Assembly (NCBI RefSeq): GCF_902364355.1
Contig: NZ_CABJDK010000002.1
Location: 186,001 to 250,000, forward strand
Direction of reading: 5' to 3'
DNA length: 64,000 nt
Source: Collinsella aerofaciens
GTDB taxonomy: Bacteria > Actinomycetota > Coriobacteriia > Coriobacteriales > Coriobacteriaceae
Shown: positions 16,294-24,866 of the stretch, piece by piece
How positions within the stretch are numbered: position 1 is the stretch's first letter
Layout: each line of letters opens with the position of its first letter
The notes under the pieces: model-generated
Seen by the model: the letters and a program-made list of their open reading frames with translations, nothing else
The model's database searches: none
What the model was told of the DNA's origin: nothing
Made by a program: the position numbers and the translations under genes

Positions 16294-19107
16294 GTGGCTG
16301 AGAACCTAAGCAACCAGTCTGTACCCGAAGCCGCGGCGCGCGTCGCTGCCGTGGTCAACCGCCTCGTTAACCGAATCGGCTCGAATGCCGAGTCCAGGGA
16401 GCGTCTCGCCGAGATCGAGATCCCCGAGGAGCTGCGCGACAACTTGGCGCTGTTCCTGCGCCTAGAGCGCCGTGTGCTTAGCGAGTATGATCCCGAGATC
16501 GCGGACCTGTTCGACAAGATCCTGACGGCCGAGATTGTGGCCAATGCCGGAAACCCCGGCGCCCGTGCTGCCGACGAGGCCGTCGACGAGCAGGGCGTGC
16601 CCACCGCCGACGAGCCCACCGCCGTGGCATTCCGTGAGGTCGTCGATCTGATCGACAGTCTGCCGCTCGATAAGCAGCAGGTCATCGTTCGCGCCTTTAC
16701 GAGCTTCTTCCACCTGGCAAACCTGTCGGAGGAGAACTACCGTGTGGCGCAGCTGCGCGAGTGCGAGGCCGGCGCATCGACCGATACCGAGGTCGATCCC
16801 GCCAACGAGCTCACCGTCGCCTATCACCAGTTGGTAAACGAGATGGGTGTCGAGGGCGCCAACGAGCTGCTCGGCAAGCTCGAGTTCCACCCTGTCTTTA
16901 CCGCACATCCCACCGAGGCCCGTCGCAAGGCCGTCGAGGGCAAGATTCGCCGTATCTCCAATCTGCTGGAGGAGCGTCCGCGTCTGGGCGGCTCCGACCT
17001 GGTGGAGAACGAGCGCCATATGCTGCAGGAGATCGACGCCCTGGTGCGTACGAGCCCCATCGCGCTCAAGAAGCCCACGCCGGTCGAGGAAGCCGATACC
17101 ATCATCGACATCTTCGATAACACGCTGTTCGACGTCATCCCCGTCATCTATCGTCGCTTTGACGACTGGGTGCTGGGCGACAAGGCCGGTACCGTGCCGC
17201 CGCTGTGCCCGGCGTTCTTCCATCCCGGCAGCTGGATCGGTTCCGACCGCGACGGTAACCCCAACGTCACCGCCAAGGTGAGCCGTGAGGTCGCCGCCAA
17301 GTACTTCACTCACATGGTGCTCAAGCTCGAGGACAAGTGCCGCCGCATCGGCCGCAACCTCACGCTCGAGGCCACCTACAGCAAGCCTTCTGCTGAACTC
17401 ATCAACCTGTGGAACCATCAGGTCGAGATGAGCCCTCGGTACACGGCCCGCGCCGAGCTGATCTCCGAGCACGAGCCGCATCGCGCCGTCATGCTCGTCA
17501 TGGCAGACCGACTCAACGCCACCGTGCGCCGTATCACCGATACCATGTATCACAGCGCCGATGAGTTCCTGGATGACCTGCGTGTCGTTCAGCGCTCCCT
17601 GGCCGCCTGCGGTGCCGTCCGTGCTGCCTACGGCCCGGTCCAGACCATCATCTGGCAGGTCGAGTCCTTCGGCTTCCATATGGTCGAGATGGAGTTCCGT
17701 CAGCACTCCGTGGTGCATGCCCGCGCCCTCAAGGATATCCACGAGAACGGTATCCATGGCGACCTGCAGCCCATGACGCGCGAGGTCATCGATACCTTCC
17801 GTGCCATCGGTTCCATCCAAAAGCGCTACGGCAAGAAGATGGCGCACCGCTACATCATCTCGTTCACCAAGAGCGCCCAGCATGTGGCCGACGTCTTTGA
17901 GCTTGCCCACCTGTCCTTTGCACACGAGGAGGATGTCCCCGAGCTCGACGTGATCCCGCTGTTTGAGCAGCTCGAGGACCTCGAGGGCTGCGTCGACGTG
18001 CTCGACCAGATGCTTACGCTGCCCGTGGTGCAAAAGCGCCTTGCCCAGACCAACCGCCGCATGGAGGTCATGCTGGGCTACTCCGACTCCTCCAAGGATG
18101 CCGGTCCTACCACGGCCATGCTCGCGCTGCACTCCGCGCAGGAGCGCATTGCCAAGTGGGCCGAGAAAAACGATATCGATCTGGTGCTCATGCACGGTCG
18201 CGGCGGTGCCGTGGGCCGTGGCGGCGGTCCGGCCAACAAGGCCGTGCTGGCGCAGCCCAAGGGTTCGGTCAACTGCTTCTTTAAGCTCACCGAGCAGGGC
18301 GAGGTCATCTTTGCCCGTTACGGCAACCGCACGCTGGCTCAGCGCCATGTTGAGTCCGTTGCCGCCGCAACGCTTTTGCAGTCGGCTCCGAGCGTCGAGA
18401 AGACCAACACCGAGACCACGCAGAAGTTCTGGGATATGGCCGAGAAGCTCAACGCAGTAAGCCATGAGCGCTATCTGGACCTGCTGAACACTGAGGACTT
18501 TACACCGTGGTTCTCGACCGTGACGCCGCTGACCGAGGTCGGTCTGCTGCCGATTGGCTCGCGCCCGGCCAAGCGCGGTCTGGGTGCCAAGTCGCTCGAC
18601 GACCTGCGTACCATTCCGTGGATCTTCAGCTGGAGCCAGGCGCGCATTAACCTGGCCGCTTGGTACGGCCTGGGCACCGCCTGCGAGCAGTTTGGCGACC
18701 TTGACCAGCTCAAGGCTGCCTACCAGGAGTGGCCGTTCTTCCGCACCTTTATCGACAACATCGAGATGTCGATCGCTAAGACCGATCAGCGCATCGCCAA
18801 GATGTACCTGCACCTGGGCGATCGCCAGGATCTGTCCGAGAAGGTCTTCACCGAGATGCAGCTCACCCGTAAGTGGGTCCTTGCCATCGTCGGTGACGAG
18901 TGGCCGCTGCAGCGTCGCCGCGTGCTCGGCTGCGCCGTTCGTGTGCGTAACCCCTACGTCGACGCCCTGTCCATCGCTCAGGTCCGCGCCCTTCGCGAGG
19001 TGCGTATGAACCAGGACGAGATGGCCGAGGAGAAGAAGGCCGAGTACATGAGCCTGATTCTTTCGACTGTGACCGGCGTCTCGGCAGGATTGCAGAACAC
19101 GGGGTAA
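16294..19107 (+). CDS. ppc: Phosphoenolpyruvate carboxylase
   Basis: A 937-residue PEPC that carboxylates phosphoenolpyruvate to oxaloacetate, an anaplerotic and CO2-fixing step. Diagnostic motifs are VFTAHPTEARR (catalytic His, about residue 205), GYSDSSKDAG (about 594-603) and the glycine-rich LMHGRGGAVGRGGG loop (about 635-648). The C-terminal QNTG typical of the family is present. The GTG at 16294 is favoured because GGGAGGA sits about five bases upstream; the ATG at 16282 has AAGGAGG only one base away, which is too close. Followed by a long double hairpin at 19129. Confidence 0.97.
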   Translation: MAENLSNQSVPEAAARVAAVVNRLVNRIGSNAESRERLAEIEIPEELRDNLALFLRLERRVLSEYDPEIADLFDKILTAEIVANAGNPGARAADEAVDEQGVPTADEPTAVAFREVVDLIDSLPLDKQQVIVRAFTSFFHLANLSEENYRVAQLRECEAGASTDTEVDPANELTVAYHQLVNEMGVEGANELLGKLEFHPVFTAHPTEARRKAVEGKIRRISNLLEERPRLGGSDLVENERHMLQEIDALVRTSPIALKKPTPVEEADTIIDIFDNTLFDVIPVIYRRFDDWVLGDKAGTVPPLCPAFFHPGSWIGSDRDGNPNVTAKVSREVAAKYFTHMVLKLEDKCRRIGRNLTLEATYSKPSAELINLWNHQVEMSPRYTARAELISEHEPHRAVMLVMADRLNATVRRITDTMYHSADEFLDDLRVVQRSLAACGAVRAAYGPVQTIIWQVESFGFHMVEMEFRQHSVVHARALKDIHENGIHGDLQPMTREVIDTFRAIGSIQKRYGKKMAHRYIISFTKSAQHVADVFELAHLSFAHEEDVPELDVIPLFEQLEDLEGCVDVLDQMLTLPVVQKRLAQTNRRMEVMLGYSDSSKDAGPTTAMLALHSAQERIAKWAEKNDIDLVLMHGRGGAVGRGGGPANKAVLAQPKGSVNCFFKLTEQGEVIFARYGNRTLAQRHVESVAAATLLQSAPSVEKTNTETTQKFWDMAEKLNAVSHERYLDLLNTEDFTPWFSTVTPLTEVGLLPIGSRPAKRGLGAKSLDDLRTIPWIFSWSQARINLAAWYGLGTACEQFGDLDQLKAAYQEWPFFRTFIDNIEMSIAKTDQRIAKMYLHLGDRQDLSEKVFTEMQLTRKWVLAIVGDEWPLQRRRVLGCAVRVRNPYVDALSIAQVRALREVRMNQDEMAEEKKAEYMSLILSTVTGVSAGLQNTG

Positions 19108-19128
19108 TCGATAGCCCTGTAGTCGTCC

Positions 19129-19255
19129 GGGCCCGCCATCAGCTTACTTTTAGGCACGTCCTCGGACATGCAAGAAGCCCTCGCTGCGCACTTCGTGCGG
19201 CGAGGGCTTCTTGCGTCCTGCGGAGTGTGCCTAAAAGTAAGCTGATGGCGGGCCC
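19129..19255. repeat. Long double-stem hairpin C1 (29-bp arms), between ppc and larA
   Basis: Perfect 29-base outer arms (19129-19157 and 19227-19255) enclose two 12-base internal-loop strands (GTCCTCGGACAT and GTCCTGCGGAGT). Inside is a 15-bp stem starting GCAAGAAGCC (19170-19184 with 19200-19214) and an apical CGCAC-TTC-GTGCG. The same architecture recurs at 21565-21689 with different arms. It can terminate transcription from either side. Confidence 0.8.
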
Positions 19256-19325
19256 TACGATGTCCGGTCTTCGGTGGATTACTGGCTGGGGGAATAATGG
19301 CGCGCTTCTCGACTTACGACTGTAG

Positions 19326-19361
19326 CGGCCGCGGCTCCGTTTGGGATCGTGGCCGTTTTGT
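19326..19361 (+). terminator. Terminator-like hairpin upstream of larA
   Basis: CGGCC pairs with GGCCG and TCC with GGA within the same stem; TTTTGTTGT follows. It lies about 120 bases before the larA start. The larA promoter must lie after it, or it is an attenuator. Nothing else nameable is visible in 19256-19481. Confidence 0.55.
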
Positions 19362-19481
19362 TGTGGGTCAAATATGAACGTTGTGTTAATGAGTCGGTGG
19401 ACGGTGGTGTTTTTCGGTGAGCGGCGTATCCTTCCAACGGTTTATCTAGTGTGTCAGTTGAAAGGAAGAGGGCGCTCATCA

Positions 19482-20759
19482 TTGTTTGAATGTGAACTGC
19501 CGTTTGACCACAAAACGTTGCATCTGGAGCTCGAGGATAAGAACTTCGCGGGTGTGATGGAAGGTCATCAAAACGAGTTTAAGACTACAAAATCTCAGGA
19601 AGAGCTGGTAGAGGAGTCACTTGCCAACCCTTATGGCTCACCTTCGCTCGAGGAGCTTTGTGCTGGCAAGAAGGATATCGTCATCATTAGCTCCGACCAT
19701 ACGCGTCCCGTTCCCTCGCGTGTGACGATGCCTATTCTGCTGCATCACATCCACGCTGCCGCTCCTGAGGCACGTGTGCGCATCCTGGTCGCGACCGGCA
19801 TGCATCGCCCCTCGACGCACGAGGAACTCGTTAACAAGTACGGCGAGGAGATCGTCGCTAACGAGGAGATCGTCATGCATGTCGCGACCGACGACAGCAT
19901 GATGAAAAAGATCGGCACCCTGCCTTCTGGTGGCGAGTGCATCATCAACAAGATTGCCGCCGATTGCGATCTGCTGCTTGCCGAGGGCTTTATTGAGCCG
20001 CACTTCTTTGCCGGTTTCTCTGGTAGCCGCAAGTCCGTCCTGCCTGGCATCGCCAGCTACAAGACCATCATGTACAACCACAACGGTCAGTTTGTGAACG
20101 ATTCCCACTCGCGTGCCGGAAACCTGTGCCACAACCACGTGAGCGAGGACATGTTCGCCGCCGCCGAGATGGCTCACCTTGCCTTTGTGCTCAACGTTGT
20201 GCTCAACGGCAAGCACGAGGTCATTGGCTCCTTTGCCGGCGACATCCACAAGGCGCACGAGGCTGGCTGCGAGTTCGTGAAGAGCCTTGCCGGCGTTGAG
20301 CCCGTCGAGTGCGAGATTGCCATCACCACCAACGGTGGCTACCCGCTCGATCAGAACATCTATCAGGCCGTGAAGGGCATGTGCGCTGCCGAGGCCACGC
20401 TTCCCGAGGGCGGCGTGATCATCGATGTCGCCGGTTGTGCCGACGGCCACGGTGGCGAGGGCTTCTATCATAACATCGCCGACAACGATCCGGCAGAGTT
20501 TGAGCGTGCCTGCATCGATCGTCCCAAGGACGAGACCCTGCCCGATCAGTGGACGAGCCAGATCTTTGCCCGCATCTTGGCGCATCACCCCGTGATCATG
20601 GTCACCGACCTGTGCGATCACCAGATGCTCAAGGATATGCACATGACGCCGGTCAACACTATCGAGGAGGCGCTCAAGCTCGCCTTTGAGATGAAGGGTG
20701 CCGATGCCAAGGTTGCCGTTATTCCCGATGGCCTGGGCGTTGTCGTCGCGCAGCACTAG
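19482..20759 (+). CDS. larA: Nickel-pincer lactate racemase LarA
   Basis: A 425-residue LarA, which interconverts L- and D-lactate using the nickel pincer (NPN) cofactor. I chose the TTG at 19482, preceded by AAAGGAAGAGG (19461-19471). With this start the residue numbers coincide with the well-studied L. plantarum enzyme: His108 (in MHRPS) and His174 (in IEPHFF) as catalytic bases, Lys184 (in GSRK) as the cofactor-bearing lysine, and His200 (in MYNH) as the nickel ligand. The N-terminal domain carries SSDHTRPVPS (about 70-79), and the C-terminus ends PDGLGVVVAQH. An aquaglyceroporin-like larD follows in the same direction. The maturation genes larB and larC lie on the opposite strand; larE is not in the window. 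Confidence 0.95.
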   Translation: MFECELPFDHKTLHLELEDKNFAGVMEGHQNEFKTTKSQEELVEESLANPYGSPSLEELCAGKKDIVIISSDHTRPVPSRVTMPILLHHIHAAAPEARVRILVATGMHRPSTHEELVNKYGEEIVANEEIVMHVATDDSMMKKIGTLPSGGECIINKIAADCDLLLAEGFIEPHFFAGFSGSRKSVLPGIASYKTIMYNHNGQFVNDSHSRAGNLCHNHVSEDMFAAAEMAHLAFVLNVVLNGKHEVIGSFAGDIHKAHEAGCEFVKSLAGVEPVECEIAITTNGGYPLDQNIYQAVKGMCAAEATLPEGGVIIDVAGCADGHGGEGFYHNIADNDPAEFERACIDRPKDETLPDQWTSQIFARILAHHPVIMVTDLCDHQMLKDMHMTPVNTIEEALKLAFEMKGADAKVAVIPDGLGVVVAQH

Positions 20760-20808
20760 CACGCGGCCTAAACGAATCGTTTTTAACCGACAAGAAAGAT
20801 AAGGTTTT

Positions 20809-21540
20809 ATGCTTACCAAACTCCTCTGCGAATTCGGCGCAACGGCCCTCATGATCATCTTTGGCGTGGGCGTGCACTGCGATACGGTGCTCAAGGGCAC
20901 CAAGTATCAGGGCTCTGGCCACATGTTTGCCATCACCACCTGGTCTTTTGGCATCTCGGTCTGCCTGTTTGTCTTTGGCGGCGCCGTGTGCATGAACCCG
21001 GCCATGGTGCTTGCCCAGTGCATCGTAGGCCTGGTGCCGTGGGGCAACTGCATCCCCTTCATGATTGCCGATATGCTCGGCGGCTTTGTGGGTGCCGTAA
21101 TCGCTTGGTTGATGTATGCCGATGAGTTCAAGGCTTCCGAGGGCGTCGTCGACCCCATTGCCCAGCGCAACATCTTCTCGACCAACCCCACCACCGAGGG
21201 CACGAACTATGCTCGTAACTTCTTCTGCGAGGCTATCTGCACCTTCGTGTTCATCAGCGCCATCCTTGCTGCTGCTAGCCGCGCCGGCGAGAACGTTCTG
21301 ATGCTCGCCATCTGCGTCGGCCTGATCGTTTGGGCTGTTGGCATGGGCATGGGCGGCATCACCGGCTTCGCTATGAACCAGGCACGTGACCTTGGTCCTC
21401 GCATGGCCTATCAGGTGCTGCCGATTAAGAACAAGGCCGACAACAATTGGAAGTACGGCCTGCTTGTTCCTGGCATCGCTCCGTTTGTCGGTGCCATCGT
21501 GGCTGCGTTGTTTGTGCATGGTTTCTTGGGCATGTTCTAG
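20809..21540 (+). CDS. larD: Aquaglyceroporin-family channel, likely lactate channel LarD
   Basis: A 243-residue MIP-family protein with six membrane helices. The first NPA box is intact (CMNPAMVLA, about residues 62-70), while the second reads NQA (AMNQARDLGPR, about 191-201) instead of NPA. In lactobacilli LarD is a GlpF-like channel encoded next to larA that passes lactic acid, and the same neighbourhood here supports that role. A plain glycerol facilitator is the alternative. It starts 49 bases after larA, with AAGAAAGATAAGG upstream, in one operon. A long hairpin follows at 21565. Confidence 0.85.
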   Translation: MLTKLLCEFGATALMIIFGVGVHCDTVLKGTKYQGSGHMFAITTWSFGISVCLFVFGGAVCMNPAMVLAQCIVGLVPWGNCIPFMIADMLGGFVGAVIAWLMYADEFKASEGVVDPIAQRNIFSTNPTTEGTNYARNFFCEAICTFVFISAILAAASRAGENVLMLAICVGLIVWAVGMGMGGITGFAMNQARDLGPRMAYQVLPIKNKADNNWKYGLLVPGIAPFVGAIVAALFVHGFLGMF

Positions 21541-21564
21541 TCGAAGGACGGCTCTATAAGGTCC

Positions 21565-21689
21565 GGGCTCGGTAAGGGTTAACTTTCCAACGCGTCCTCG
21601 GACATGCAAAAAGGCTCGCTGCGCACTTTGTGCGGCGAGCCTTTTTGCGTCCTGCGGAATGCGTTGGAAAGTAAACCCTTGCCGAGCCC
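21565..21689. repeat. Long double-stem hairpin C2 (29-base arms), after larD
   Basis: Outer arms 21565-21593 and 21661-21689 pair over 29 bases with two mismatches. The internal-loop strands are GTCCTCGGACAT and GTCCTGCGGAAT, almost identical to C1. The inner stem starts GCAAAAAGGC, and the apical loop TGCGCACTTTGTGCG is one base from C1. The outer arms differ from C1 in most positions while still pairing. Confidence 0.8.
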
Positions 21690-21750
21690 TGGGCATTCTT
21701 GGCTGTGTTCGAACAAGCAACCCAACATATATATCTGAATTTGGATGTGA

Positions 21751-21828
21751 GGGGCGCTTTGTTTTTGGGTGCCCTTACAAGAAAGCGTGACTTGGGGATG
21801 GGATGGGCACTTTGCTTTTTGGTGCCCT
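21751..21828. repeat. Two similar small hairpins between larD and the TetR gene
   Basis: GGGGCGCTTTG...GGGTGCCC (21751-21776) and GGGCACTTTG...GGTGCCC (21805-21828) are near-duplicates with T-rich loops. They occupy the convergent gap of larD and the TetR gene and could serve as terminators on the minus strand. The rest of 21690-21863 shows nothing further. Confidence 0.45.
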
Positions 21829-21863
21829 GAGATGGGGGTGAGACTTTGGAATGAGAGGCTAAC

Positions 21864-22403
21864 TTAGGTGAAGAGGGGCTGTATGGCTGATAGGTAGTCT
21901 TTGGCTACTTCGGCCTTATCTGCTTGGAAGTTGTGCCAGGCCCACCATTGGACCATTCCTACGAAGCTTGAGGCTATGTGGTGTAATAGGAAGCTGCGGT
22001 CCATGGTGCCGGCGGGCCCTTGGGGGCCGTTGGGGACGGTTTCGGCTGCTCGTGACATGATGGTCTTGCGTAAGCAGTCGGCGAAGACGCGTGAGCCGGC
22101 GCCGGCTACGAGGGCTCTCACGCCCTGACGGCGTTCCCAGAGGTTGTTGAGGATATGCTCGACCTGCACGAGTGGGTCGTCGAGCGGTGTGCCATCGTCG
22201 TCGAGAGCGTGGGTGCAGATGTCGCTCACGAGCTCGGACAGTAGGTCGTCTTTGCTCTTAAAGAGACCGTAGAATGTCGCGCGGCCTACGTGAGCGCGCG
22301 CGATGATGTCGCCGACGGTGATCTTGCTGTAGTCCTCCTCGCGCAGGAGCTCGGAGAATGCTGCGACGATGGCGGCGCGGCTTTTTTCCTTGCGGGCATC
22401 CAT
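21864..22403 (-). CDS. TetR/AcrR-family transcriptional regulator
   Basis: A 179-residue regulator. The N-terminal HTH is visible in KITVGDIIARAHVGRATFYGLFKSKDDLL (about residues 27-55), and the C-terminal ligand domain resembles the TetR_C_8-type found in small Gram-positive members. It starts two bases after the larC stop, so it is co-transcribed with larB and larC. I infer that it regulates the lar genes, perhaps through the inverted repeat at 24161-24194, in contrast to the Crp/Fnr-type LarR of lactobacilli. Confidence 0.88.
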   Translation of the reverse strand: MDARKEKSRAAIVAAFSELLREEDYSKITVGDIIARAHVGRATFYGLFKSKDDLLSELVSDICTHALDDDGTPLDDPLVQVEHILNNLWERRQGVRALVAGAGSRVFADCLRKTIMSRAAETVPNGPQGPAGTMDRSFLLHHIASSFVGMVQWWAWHNFQADKAEVAKDYLSAIQPLFT

Positions 22404-22405
22404 GG

Positions 22406-23323
22406 CTATGCGTCCGCGTGAACGAGCAGACAGCGGAGCGTGCCGGAGCAGCCCTCGTAGGGGCGCTTACCAGCGCCGTAGCCGACGGCCTCGATGCGGT
22501 AGCGGGCTGGCAGGTGCTCGGACGTGCGCAGTGCGGCGACGATGGCGGCACCCGTGGGCGTGACGAGCTCGCTGGCGACCGGTGCAGGCGTGAGGGCGAT
22601 ATTGCCCGCCTGGCACAGGTTGACGACAGCGGGGACGGGAATGGGCATGAGGCCGTGGGCACAACGGATGGTACCGTGACCCTCGGAGAGCGACTCGACC
22701 ACGATGTCCTCAATGCCCAGGGCATCGAGGCAGATGGCGACAGAGCAGACGTCGACGATGGAATCGACGGCGCCCACCTCGTGGAACATGACGGTCTCGG
22801 GCGTTTTGCCGTGGGCCTTGGCCTCGGCGGCGGCGAGCGCGGTAAAGATGGCGAGCGCGCGACGCTTGGCGCCATCGCTTAGCTGCGAGCCATCTATGAT
22901 GGCGGTGACGTCCGCCAAAGAACGGTGATGGTGGTGGTGGGCGTGATGGTGACCCTCGTGGCCATGACCGTGGCCCTCATGGTCATGCTCGTGGCAGTGC
23001 TCGTGTTCGTGCTCGCCATGATCATGATGGTGGTGCTCATGCTCGTGCGTGTGCTCGGCAGCTGCTTCGTTGCCGTAGAGCCAGGCCATATCGTGATCGT
23101 GGTTCTCGAGCTCCTCTGCAAGCTGGACGTCGAAATCGCAGGCGTTGATGCCATGCTTGCTTACGCGTGTGACGGCGATCGTAAAGCCGTCGACCGGCAG
23201 CGTGGCGAGCTGCTCGCGCAGGTGCTCCTCGCTGGCGCCTAGGTCGAGCAGGGCCGCGACGGTCATATCGCCGCTGATGCCCGAGGTGCCGTCGATGATA
23301 AGCGTGTGCTGATGATTGGACAT
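22406..23323 (-). CDS. larC: LarC N-terminal domain protein (nickel insertion), lacking LarC2
   Basis: A 305-residue protein of the LarC (DUF111) family, which inserts nickel into the pincer cofactor. The family opening IDGTSGISGDM and the GYGAGKR block (about residue 285) are present. Residues about 90-135 form an extreme His-rich segment (HEHHHHDHGEHEHEH and similar), a likely metal store. The protein stops just after the GYGAGKR block, where full-length LarC continues for another 100 or more residues (the LarC2 domain, which holds the CTP-dependent cyclometallase site in the characterised system). The next gene starts two bases later in its own frame, so LarC2 is not encoded here. Ten bases separate it from larB. 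Confidence 0.88.
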   Translation of the reverse strand: MSNHQHTLIIDGTSGISGDMTVAALLDLGASEEHLREQLATLPVDGFTIAVTRVSKHGINACDFDVQLAEELENHDHDMAWLYGNEAAAEHTHEHEHHHHDHGEHEHEHCHEHDHEGHGHGHEGHHHAHHHHHRSLADVTAIIDGSQLSDGAKRRALAIFTALAAAEAKAHGKTPETVMFHEVGAVDSIVDVCSVAICLDALGIEDIVVESLSEGHGTIRCAHGLMPIPVPAVVNLCQAGNIALTPAPVASELVTPTGAAIVAALRTSEHLPARYRIEAVGYGAGKRPYEGCSGTLRCLLVHADA

Positions 23324-23333
23324 GGAATGCTCC

Positions 23334-24116
23334 TTAACGGGCGCAGGGCGTGCCGGCGCTCAGATGATTGATAAGACTTGCCTGGTAGGCGGCACCAAAG
23401 CCGTTGTCGATGTTGACGACCGAAACGCCGCTGGCGCAGGAGTTGAGCATGGCGAGCAGCGCGGCTACGCCACCAAAGCTCGCGCCGTAACCCACGCTGG
23501 TGGGAACGGCGATGACCGGACAGCTCACCAGGCCGCCGATAACGCTCGCCAGTGCGCCCTCCATGCCGGCGATGGCGATGACCACCTGCGCCTGAGCAAG
23601 CTCCTCGGCATGCGCGAGTAGGCGGTGCAGGCCGGCGACACCTACGTCGTAGAGGCGGTCGACCTCGTTGCCATAGAACTCGGCCGTCAACGCGGCTTCT
23701 TCGGCGACGGGCAGGTCGCTCGTGCCGGCGCAGGCGACGACGATGCGTCCGTTGCCGGTGGGGGAGGGCTTGCCGCCCACGAGGGCGAGCTGGGCGTCCG
23801 GGACATATCCCAGGTCGATGCCGTTGCCGAGAAGCTCAGCGGTGCGCGCGGCTTTTTCGGCATCCAAGCGCGTGACCAGGATGCGCTCCTGGCCGGCATC
23901 GCGCAGTGCTTCGATAATGGCGGCAATCTGATCGGCGGTTTTACCGGCCCCGTAGACAACCTCGCCGGCTCCCTGGCGCACCCCGCGCGAAAGATCGAGC
24001 TGCGCAAAGCCCAAATCGGCGGTCGGAGCCGTCTGGATGCGCGTGAGGGCGTCGGCAGGGGTGACTGCTCCGCCGGCAACATCGCTCAGCAATTGCTCAA
24101 GATCTCGCTTATCCAT
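23334..24116 (-). CDS. larB: LarB, pyridinium-dicarboxylate synthase
   Basis: A 260-residue LarB. The family carboxylates nicotinic acid adenine dinucleotide as the first step of nickel-pincer cofactor synthesis. The C-terminal half is the AIR-carboxylase-like fold with TSDLPVAEEA (about residues 128-137), DVGVAGLHRL (about 154-163), VIAIAGMEGAL and PTSVGYGASFGG. The N-terminal half carries LDLSRGVRQGAGEVVYGAGKT. The ATG at 24116 follows GAAGGGA. First gene of the larB-larC-tetR operon, which converges with larA-larD. Confidence 0.94.
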   Translation of the reverse strand: MDKRDLEQLLSDVAGGAVTPADALTRIQTAPTADLGFAQLDLSRGVRQGAGEVVYGAGKTADQIAAIIEALRDAGQERILVTRLDAEKAARTAELLGNGIDLGYVPDAQLALVGGKPSPTGNGRIVVACAGTSDLPVAEEAALTAEFYGNEVDRLYDVGVAGLHRLLAHAEELAQAQVVIAIAGMEGALASVIGGLVSCPVIAVPTSVGYGASFGGVAALLAMLNSCASGVSVVNIDNGFGAAYQASLINHLSAGTPCAR

Positions 24117-24160
24117 ATATGTTCCCTTCGACGGCGCAAAGTCTAGCACTCAAAGGGTAT

Positions 24161-24194
24161 GTTTCCGAACACTAAGACAAAATTGTTCGGAAAC
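24161..24194 (-). promoter_or_regulatory. Inverted repeat in the larB promoter region, candidate operator
   Basis: Perfect 10-bp arms GTTTCCGAAC (24161-24170) and GTTCGGAAAC (24185-24194) with a 14-base spacer lie 45-78 bases upstream of larB. Size and position fit a dimeric repressor, most simply the TetR protein encoded at the end of this operon. Confidence 0.6.
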
Positions 24195-24230
24195 TATAGG
24201 ACAGACTGATTCACTTGTTAGATGGATTGA

Positions 24231-24866
24231 CTAGTCGCGCAGGATGATGTCCATGGCGAGCATCAGGTTGCGTTCGTCGATGGCAAACGGGGCCGCCTCG
24301 CGCGTCTTGGGCTTGGCGCAAAACGCGATGCCCGTGCCCGCGGCCTGAATCATGGGGATGTCGTTGGCGCCGTCGCCGATCGCGACCGTGTGGGTCATAT
24401 CGACGCCGCACTCAACTGCCCAATCTAGCAGCTGGATGAGCTTGGACTCCTTGGTCACGATGTCGGCCGCCAGCTTGCCGGTGAGCTTGCCGTCCACGAC
24501 TTCCAGGCGGTTGGCCAGGCAAAAATCGATGCCCGCGGCGGCCACGATCTTGTCGGCGACCTCGTGAAAGCCGCCGCTTACCACGCCGACCTTCCAGCCC
24601 TTGCTGTGCGCTGAGCGCACAAGCTCCAACGCGCCGGGGGTAAATGTCACGCGCTCAAAGGTGCGCTCGAACACGCTCTCGTCCAGGCCGGCGAGCAGCC
24701 CCACGCGCTCCTCGAGCGCCTGCTTAAAGTCAAGCTCGCCGCGCATGGCGCGTTCGGTGATCTGTGCCACCTGCTCGCCCACGCCGGCCTCTTCGCCCAA
24801 CAGGTCGATGACCTCCTGGTTGATGAGCGTGGAGTCGATATCCATAACGATGAGGCGTGCAGTCAT
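24231..24866 (-). CDS. serB: Phosphoserine phosphatase (HAD family)
   Basis: A 211-residue HAD hydrolase with the SerB motifs: nucleophile block MDIDSTL (residues 8-14), GVVSGGF (about 102-108, motif II Ser), a conserved Lys in TKESKL, and the metal-binding IGDGANDIPMI (about 165-175). SerB hydrolyses phosphoserine in the last step of serine synthesis. The start at 24866 gives the normal position of the DxDST motif. It lies upstream of larB on the same strand, with an operator-like repeat between, so it is probably independent. Confidence 0.93.
   Translation of the reverse strand: MTARLIVMDIDSTLINQEVIDLLGEEAGVGEQVAQITERAMRGELDFKQALEERVGLLAGLDESVFERTFERVTFTPGALELVRSAHSKGWKVGVVSGGFHEVADKIVAAAGIDFCLANRLEVVDGKLTGKLAADIVTKESKLIQLLDWAVECGVDMTHTVAIGDGANDIPMIQAAGTGIAFCAKPKTREAAPFAIDERNLMLAMDIILRD

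Noticed and set aside
22406..22450. Programmed frameshift joining LarC1 to LarC2
   Set aside because: No LarC2-like sequence can be read in any frame downstream; the TetR gene begins two bases after the stop.
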